The notes beneath the pieces were generated by a model, which worked only from the letters and a program-made list of their open reading frames with translations, was not told the DNA's origin and searched no databases. A DNA stretch of 64,000 nucleotides from Trichormus variabilis 0441 (GTDB taxonomy: Bacteria > Cyanobacteriota > Cyanobacteriia > Cyanobacteriales > Nostocaceae), in the NCBI RefSeq assembly GCF_009856605.1, contig NZ_CP047242.1:4098001-4162000 (forward strand), read 5' to 3'. The position numbers and the translations under genes are program-made. Shown piece by piece: positions 59,105 to 64,000 of this stretch (positions are counted from its first letter, which is position 1; every line of letters starts with the position of its first letter).

Positions 59105-59266
59105 TTATACCTTGGCTATCTGCAATTGAAAATGATTTTCATCGCCAATATGAGATTTTAATAAATTCATGCCTTGGCTTGATGAAATATTAGAACAGGT
59201 TTCGCTACGAATGTAGTCATCATGTAGCCAACACCAGTAAGGAATCGGAAAATATGTATTTGACAT
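59105..59266 (-). CDS. Possible small protein upstream of nadD (53 aa)
   Basis: An ATG at 59266 opens 53 codons, beginning MSNTYFPIPYWCWLHDDYIR and ending at 59105, two bases before the nadD ATG. The tight spacing suggests translational coupling, and GAAAG lies upstream. The peptide has an aromatic N-terminus and no recognisable domain. It could be a short regulatory leader or a chance frame. Confidence 0.35.
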   Translation of the reverse strand: MSNTYFPIPYWCWLHDDYIRSETCSNISSSQGMNLLKSHIGDENHFQLQIAKV

Positions 59267-59508
59267 TACAAGAATTTCTTTCCCGATATGACGAAAATTT
59301 ACAGAATAATCATAGAAACAGTATAGAAATAGCAAAAACCTCTAACCAAGGTAAAATCATTCTCAATAATCTAAATCTCAGTAGAAATTCCTTAGAAATT
59401 CATTCCTGAAAAAGATATAGGAGTAGTTACAGTAAAAATCCAAATCCTGTTATGATACGCGTGTTATTTGTGATTGATGGTGTGGTGTGGTGATAAGAGG
59501 AGTAATCA

Positions 59509-60993
59509 ATGAATAATAGTGTAGATTTCGGCGGTAGACCATTTCATTTTATCGGAATCGGCGGTATAGGGATGTCTGCCCTGGCATACGTTCTTGCAAA
59601 ACGCCAGTTGCCAGTGTCAGGTTCTGACCTTCGTCCTAATCATATTACGCGCAAGTTGGAATCTATCGGCGCGCATATTTTTAGTAGACAAGAAGCGAGT
59701 AATCTTGAATTCTTTGGCTCTAAAGTTAGCTCTACTGAAATAGAATTAAATACACAAGAAATGTTTCCGCTTGGCAAGTCAACATTGCCTCAAGTGGTTT
59801 GTTCAACAGCAATTAACTCGAATAATTTAGAATACCAAGCAGCAATAGAATTAGGATGCCCAATTTTACATCGTTCAGATGTACTAGCGGCTTTAATTAA
59901 CGATTATCATAGTGTTGCCGTAGCAGGAACTCATGGCAAAACGACAACTAGTAGCATGATTGGTTATATGTTACTAGAAGCGGGTTTAGATCCAACAATC
60001 ATTGTTGGTGGAGAAGTAAATGCTTGGGAAGGCAATGCCAGATTAGGACAAAGTCCTTATTTAGTAGCTGAGGCAGACGAATCAGATGGCTCCCTGGTCA
60101 AACACGCTCCAGAAATTGGTATTATCACTAATATTGAATTAGATCATCCTGACCATTACGACACCTTAGAAGAAGTCGTTGATATCTTTCAAACATTTGC
60201 CAAGGGTTGTAAAACCTTAATTGGTAGTGTTGATTGTGCAACAGTGCGCGAGTTGCTTCGCACCGCCGCCAGCGATCGCCAACAACCAACTATCACTTAT
60301 AGTCTTCATCAAGATACAGAAGCTGATTACACCGTTACTAATATTGACTGCCGTGCTGACGGTACCACTGCTTTAGTCTGGGAAAAAGGCAAAGCATTAG
60401 GTGTACTGAAACTAAAATTACTCAGTCGTCATAATCTAAGTAATGCTCTAGCCGCAGTAGCTGTTGGTCGTCTAGTGGGTCTAGAATTTGGGGAAATCGC
60501 CAAAGGTATCGCTGGTTTTGAAGGCGCAAGACGACGCTTTGAATTCCGTGGCGAAGTCGATGGTATTACCTTCATAGATGATTACGCCCATCACCCCAGC
60601 GAAATCCGGGCTACATTGGCTGCTGCGAGGCTTCAAGCTAGACCAGGACAAAGAGTAGTAGCTATCTTTCAACCCCACCGTTATAGTCGCACCTTGACCT
60701 TTTTAGAAGAATTCTCTGAGTCTTTCAGTCATGCCGATTTGGTAGTACTGACTGATATTTACAGTGCAGGGGAGCCCAATTTAGGACTAATTAGTGGTGA
60801 ACAGTTGGCAGAAAAAATTGCTCAAGAACACCCACAGGTAGTTTATCAACCAACTTTATCTACAGTGTGTGAGTATTTATTAAAAAATCTCCGCCCTGGT
60901 GACTTGGCTTTATTCCTGGGTGCAGGAAATTTAAATCAGGCAATTCCCGAAATCATTACCACACTGTGCGAACCTGCGACAGCCACATTGTGA
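59509..60993 (+). CDS. murC: UDP-N-acetylmuramate--L-alanine ligase
   Basis: A 494-residue Mur ligase that adds L-alanine to UDP-MurNAc in the cytosol. The N-terminal UDP-binding motif HFIGIGGIGMSALAYVL (13-29), the ATP P-loop GTHGKTTT (140-147) and the DDYAHHPSEIRATL stretch of the C-terminal domain are all present. A strong ribosome site (GAGGAG) lies 8 bases before the ATG. First gene of murC-murB. Confidence 0.97.
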   Translation: MNNSVDFGGRPFHFIGIGGIGMSALAYVLAKRQLPVSGSDLRPNHITRKLESIGAHIFSRQEASNLEFFGSKVSSTEIELNTQEMFPLGKSTLPQVVCSTAINSNNLEYQAAIELGCPILHRSDVLAALINDYHSVAVAGTHGKTTTSSMIGYMLLEAGLDPTIIVGGEVNAWEGNARLGQSPYLVAEADESDGSLVKHAPEIGIITNIELDHPDHYDTLEEVVDIFQTFAKGCKTLIGSVDCATVRELLRTAASDRQQPTITYSLHQDTEADYTVTNIDCRADGTTALVWEKGKALGVLKLKLLSRHNLSNALAAVAVGRLVGLEFGEIAKGIAGFEGARRRFEFRGEVDGITFIDDYAHHPSEIRATLAAARLQARPGQRVVAIFQPHRYSRTLTFLEEFSESFSHADLVVLTDIYSAGEPNLGLISGEQLAEKIAQEHPQVVYQPTLSTVCEYLLKNLRPGDLALFLGAGNLNQAIPEIITTLCEPATATL

Positions 60994-61113
60994 GGACACT
61001 CACCAATGAAGGCTTTTATCTAAGCCAAGTGTTTACTTAGCAACAGTTTTATCGAAATTGCTGTAGTTGTACGGCAGATAAATGTAAAAATTTCACAATT
61101 AATTGATGTAAAG

Positions 61114-62109
61114 ATGAAAATTTCCCAGGCAGTTGGAAACGCCTGTACAGTTCCTGCTTCCAATGTAGAGACACACAATAACAATCCTTCAAGAGAAAGT
61201 AAAATTATTTACTTACCCGGTACTAATTGCGAGATTAAGTCTCAAGCTCTGTTATCCGCATTTACTTCTTATAGAGTCGGGGGAGCAGCTGAACTGTATG
61301 TTGCCCCTCGCAATATAGAAGCATTGCAAGCCAGCCTCAAATATGCACAAGAGCATAACCTCAGAGTAACAACTCTCGGTGCAGGTTCTAACTTGTTAGT
61401 GAGCGATCGCGGCATCTCAGGCTTGGTCATTGCTACTCGTCATCTACGTTACAATCGTTTTGACCACCAAACCGGTCAAGTAACTGTAGCAGCCGGAGAA
61501 TCAATTCCTAGTTTGGCATGGGAAATAGCAAAGCTGGGATGGCAAGGGTTTGAGTGGGCTGTAGGTATCCCTGGAACCGTTGGTGGTGCTGTAGTGATGA
61601 ATGCCGGAGCGCATAATAGCTGTATCGCAGATATATTAGTTAGCGCTCAAGTACTTTCGCCTGATGGCACAATAGAAACACTCACTCCTGAAGAATTGGG
61701 TTATGGGTATCGTACTTCATTACTACAAGGTAGCAATCGCGTAGTCACCCAAGCCACATTCCAACTGCAACCAGGCTTTGATCCTGCCTACATCACAGCC
61801 ACAACCAGAGAACACAAGCAGATGCGGTTAACCACTCAACCCTACAACTTCCCCAGTTGTGGTAGTGTGTTCCGCAACCCCAAACCTTATTCGGCAGGCT
61901 GGTTAATCGAACAATCAGGATTAAAAGGCTATCAAATAGGTGGCGCACAAGTAGCGCATCTCCACGCTAATTTTATAGTTAATCGCGGAGGAGCCAAAGC
62001 TAACGATATTTTCTGCCTCATCCGCCATATCCAGCAGGAAGTCCAAGAACGCTGGTCAATTTTATTAGAGCCAGAAGTCAAAATGCTGGGTGAATTTCAG
62101 GCGGCGTGA
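61114..62109 (+). CDS. murB: UDP-N-acetylenolpyruvoylglucosamine reductase
   Basis: A 331-residue flavoenzyme giving UDP-MurNAc. FAD-binding features [16 protein letters not shown] and [20 protein letters not shown] are clear, with the catalytic Ser in [11 protein letters not shown] and a Glu near the end (EPEVKML). About 40 residues precede the usual family start at the SFTSYRVGG region; an internal Met is not obvious, so I keep the ATG at 61114. It follows murC by 120 bases. Confidence 0.96.
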   Translation: MKISQAVGNACTVPASNVETHNNNPSRESKIIYLPGTNCEIKSQALLSAFTSYRVGGAAELYVAPRNIEALQASLKYAQEHNLRVTTLGAGSNLLVSDRGISGLVIATRHLRYNRFDHQTGQVTVAAGESIPSLAWEIAKLGWQGFEWAVGIPGTVGGAVVMNAGAHNSCIADILVSAQVLSPDGTIETLTPEELGYGYRTSLLQGSNRVVTQATFQLQPGFDPAYITATTREHKQMRLTTQPYNFPSCGSVFRNPKPYSAGWLIEQSGLKGYQIGGAQVAHLHANFIVNRGGAKANDIFCLIRHIQQEVQERWSILLEPEVKMLGEFQAA

Positions 62110-62293
62110 GGAATGGGGTAATGCTGAGATAGGGCTATGGGAGTAATGCCAAGAAAAAAACATAGTTTTTGTTCTTGTCCTCCCATTTACCCCTCCCCAG
62201 TCCCTAAAGTTTTGGTAAAAAAAGAGGCAAACTGCCCACCACATCTATAATTGAATTTGATTTGTTATTCAACGCACACGCGGACTATCAATT

Positions 62294-62641
62294 ATGACAG
62301 GAAAAGGACAAGGATTCGGCTTCGGCTTGGGAAAAATGAAAGAACTGGCCGAAGCTTTCAAAAAAGCACAACAAGTTCAAGAAGGTGCAAAACGACTCCA
62401 AGAAGAATTGGAGCAAATGGAAATTCTGGGAGAAGCTGGCGGTGGACTTGTGAAGGTAATTGTCAGTGGCAACCAAGAACCAAAGCGAGTAGAAATTTCC
62501 CCAGATGCTTTAGCACAGGGGGCAGATTTACTTTCCGACTTGGTAACAGCTGCAATGAAAGATGCTTATATCAAGTCTACAGCCACGATGCGAGAACGCA
62601 TGGAAGACTTAACCAGTGGGTTAGAACTACCTGGATTTTAG
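62294..62641 (+). CDS. YbaB/EbfC nucleoid-associated protein
   Basis: A 115-residue YbaB family DNA-binding protein. It shows the long helix [20 protein letters not shown] and the central strand pair [20 protein letters not shown], with a C-terminal helical part. It starts with a Gly-rich N-terminus ([13 protein letters not shown]). The usual partners recR and dnaX are not adjacent. The stop codon TAG opens a TTAGTCA heptamer array that runs on for about 30 bases. Confidence 0.92.
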   Translation: MTGKGQGFGFGLGKMKELAEAFKKAQQVQEGAKRLQEELEQMEILGEAGGGLVKVIVSGNQEPKRVEISPDALAQGADLLSDLVTAAMKDAYIKSTATMRERMEDLTSGLELPGF

Positions 62642-62682
62642 TCACTAGTCATTAGTCATTAGTCAATGGTCATATAGTCAAC
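62641..62682. repeat. Heptamer repeat array starting at the ybaB stop codon
   Basis: Units of TAGTCAC, TAGTCAT and TAGTCAA run on directly from the stop codon of the YbaB gene. Inverse units (CTACTGAC, TTTGAC) occur about 50 bases later and could pair with them. Confidence 0.75.
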
Positions 62683-62855
62683 AAATTTGGAAACTATAGA
62701 CTTTGGACTACTGACTTTTGACTTGGTTTGAGGTGATTTTTCTATATTTATAACCTGTTATAATTACGAGTTGAGTTGGCGTTACTCTTTTGTGCAAAAA
62801 GCTGTAAGAATGCTTTGCCAGCTTGAAGATTACTAGGAATTATCAATTATCACTT

Positions 62856-63329
62856 ATGCCTTACAAACTGCTGTTTGTCTGCTTGGGGAATATCTGTCGC
62901 TCACCATCGGCAGAGAATATTATGAACCATCTGATTGAGCAGGCAGGTTTAAGCAATAGTATTATTTGTGACTCGGCTGGTACTTCTAGTTATCACATTG
63001 GTAGTTCACCTGACCGAAGGATGAGTGCTGCTGCTGTTACGAAGTTAGGAATTAAACTGCGGGGACAGGCTAGACAATTTGTCAAATCTGACTTCCAAGA
63101 ATTTGACCTAATTCTAGCTATGGATCGAGACAACTATGACAACATTATTGCGCTTGACCATACTGGACAGTATCACAACAAAGTCAGTTTAATGTGTGAG
63201 TTTTGTTCGCGCCATAACCTGAAGGAAGTTCCAGATCCTTACTATGGCGGGACAGAAGGGTTTAATCAGGTGATTGATTTGCTGGTTGATGCCTGTGAGG
63301 GTTTACTGCAACATATTACCAGCCAGTAA
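62856..63329 (+). CDS. Low-molecular-weight protein tyrosine phosphatase
   Basis: A 157-residue phosphatase. The P-loop C-x5-R is Cys9-LGNIC-Arg15 followed by Ser, in FVCLGNICRSPSAE. The general-acid Asp is in VPDPYYGG. The start at 62856 is the normal family start; upstream codons add no match. It could act on protein tyrosines or arginines; partner kinase genes (Wzc-like) are not in the window. Confidence 0.95.
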   Translation: MPYKLLFVCLGNICRSPSAENIMNHLIEQAGLSNSIICDSAGTSSYHIGSSPDRRMSAAAVTKLGIKLRGQARQFVKSDFQEFDLILAMDRDNYDNIIALDHTGQYHNKVSLMCEFCSRHNLKEVPDPYYGGTEGFNQVIDLLVDACEGLLQHITSQ

Positions 63330-63367
63330 CTAGAAGCATAACTAGCAACTTGAACTAGATACAGATG

Positions 63368-64000
63368 TTACTCTACTAAACCATGTGTAATGGCAAAACG
63401 CACGAGTTCGGCCCGGTTGCTGGTGGTAGTTTTTCGCAGTAGACTACTAACGTATTTTTCCACGGTTCTGGGACTCAAGTGTAATTGATGCCCTATTTCG
63501 ATATTAGACAAACCATGAGTCAACATTTCCAAGACTTCTTGCTCTCTCGGCGTTAAAGATGAGAGTAGGTGCGATTTTTCCACATGAGTGAATACAGAGT
63601 GATGACTCTCTACAATTTTGCTAGGGAGGGGGCTGCCTGAATTATCTTTTTGAGAAAATCTATATTCAGATTGAATGATTTGCGATCGCTCTAACAGATT
63701 ATGAATCGCTGCTGCTAACTCTTCTAGTTCAAAAGGTTTAGGTAAGTATAAATCACATCCCGACTGATAACCAAGAATTCTTTCCTGGGTTCTCGTACGC
63801 GCTGTTAATAAAATTACAGGTAATAAACGGAATGGAGGTTGCTGACGAACTCGACGCACCAACTCATAACCATTCATTCTTGGCATCACAATATCAGTCA
63901 CGATTAAATCAGGATGGTATACTTCCACCATAGTCAAAGCTTCCTGACCATCATTAGCCGTAATCACTGAATAGCCAGACAGTTCTAGGTAATCACTAAT
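63368..64000 (-). CDS. NarL/LuxR-type response regulator, N-terminus cut by the window edge
   Basis: The frame is open to the right edge, continuing upstream as ISDYLELSGYSVITANDGQEAL, so the receiver domain is missing only its first strand. The phospho-acceptor Asp (DLIVTDIVMPRMNGYEL) and the Lys of YLPKPF are present. A C-terminal LuxR helix-turn-helix reads LTPREQEVLEMLTHGLSNIEIGHQL. No sensor kinase is visible here. Confidence 0.93.
   Translation of the reverse strand: MSDYLELSGYSVITANDGQEALTMVEVYHPDLIVTDIVMPRMNGYELVRRVRQQPPFRLLPVILLTARTRTQERILGYQSGCDLYLPKPFELEELAAAIHNLLERSQIIQSEYRFSQKDNSGSPLPSKIVESHHSVFTHVEKSHLLSSLTPREQEVLEMLTHGLSNIEIGHQLHLSPRTVEKYVSSLLRKTTTSNRAELVRFAITHGLVE

Overview
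The window is chromosomal DNA from a filamentous, heterocyst-forming cyanobacterium of the Nostoc/Anabaena type. The evidence is the very frequent HIP1 octamer (GCGATCGC), heptameric short tandem repeats between genes, and cyanobacterial genes such as ndhD, Calvin-cycle gap2, the split ATP-synthase pair atpB/atpC, sucrose synthase, the bifunctional arginine enzyme AgrE, a glycine-rich TonB-like protein and a TLP40-type cyclophilin. There are no rRNA or tRNA genes, no intact insertion sequence, no prophage and no CRISPR array. From memory, much of the gene content resembles Nostoc sp. PCC 7120; this was not checked by alignment.

Layout. 1-5 kb: the start of pyrG (running off the left edge), a divergent cell-wall amidase, a XisH/XisI pair, a broken NurA-like fragment and a DUF2085 membrane protein. 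5-11.4 kb: agrE, a Uma2-like remnant, a Nudix hydrolase, an unusual TetR regulator with a tyrosine-recombinase-like C-terminal half and palindromic sites at its start, a delta-9 desaturase and ogt. 11.6-19.2 kb: a GH65 family protein, a duplicated DUF305 lipoprotein, a LysR regulator and susA. 19.3-30 kb: small envelope proteins, a CIA30 fusion, a HugZ-like protein, an alpha/beta hydrolase, NADAR, and the DUF4129-DUF4350-MoxR-DUF58 set. 30-35 kb: the TonB-like protein, a degenerate MBL-fold protein, and atpB-atpC. 35-41 kb: a VWA/PEP-CTERM protein, a Nif11-like peptide and a polyamine-type ABC transporter with only one permease. 41-48 kb: mrdA (PBP2), exbB-exbD, a small secreted beta-rich protein, ndhD and a Uma2 nuclease. 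48-64 kb: an acyltransferase, proS, GerMN, ArsR, efp-accB, cyclophilin, thiL, gap2, nadD, murC-murB, ybaB, a low-molecular-weight phosphatase and a truncated response regulator.

How the genes work together. Most of the region is core metabolism and envelope biogenesis. Peptidoglycan is served by murC, murB, mrdA and the amidase. Energy-coupled envelope transport is served by ExbB/ExbD and the TonB-like protein. Nitrogen metabolism is represented by AgrE (arginine to proline) and the Pot transporter, and carbon by susA, GH65 and gap2.

I did not find a convincing new multi-gene system. The most interesting signals are: (a) an exact complement of the conserved Yfr1 small-RNA motif covering the ribosome-binding site of a putative outer-membrane protein gene at 44.9 kb; (b) the TetR/recombinase-fold fusion with its operator-like palindromes; (c) several small non-coding mobile-element families, one flanked by TA and one by a 10-bp direct repeat; and (d) heptamer repeats that coincide with stop codons, and HIP1 pairs that form terminator stems.
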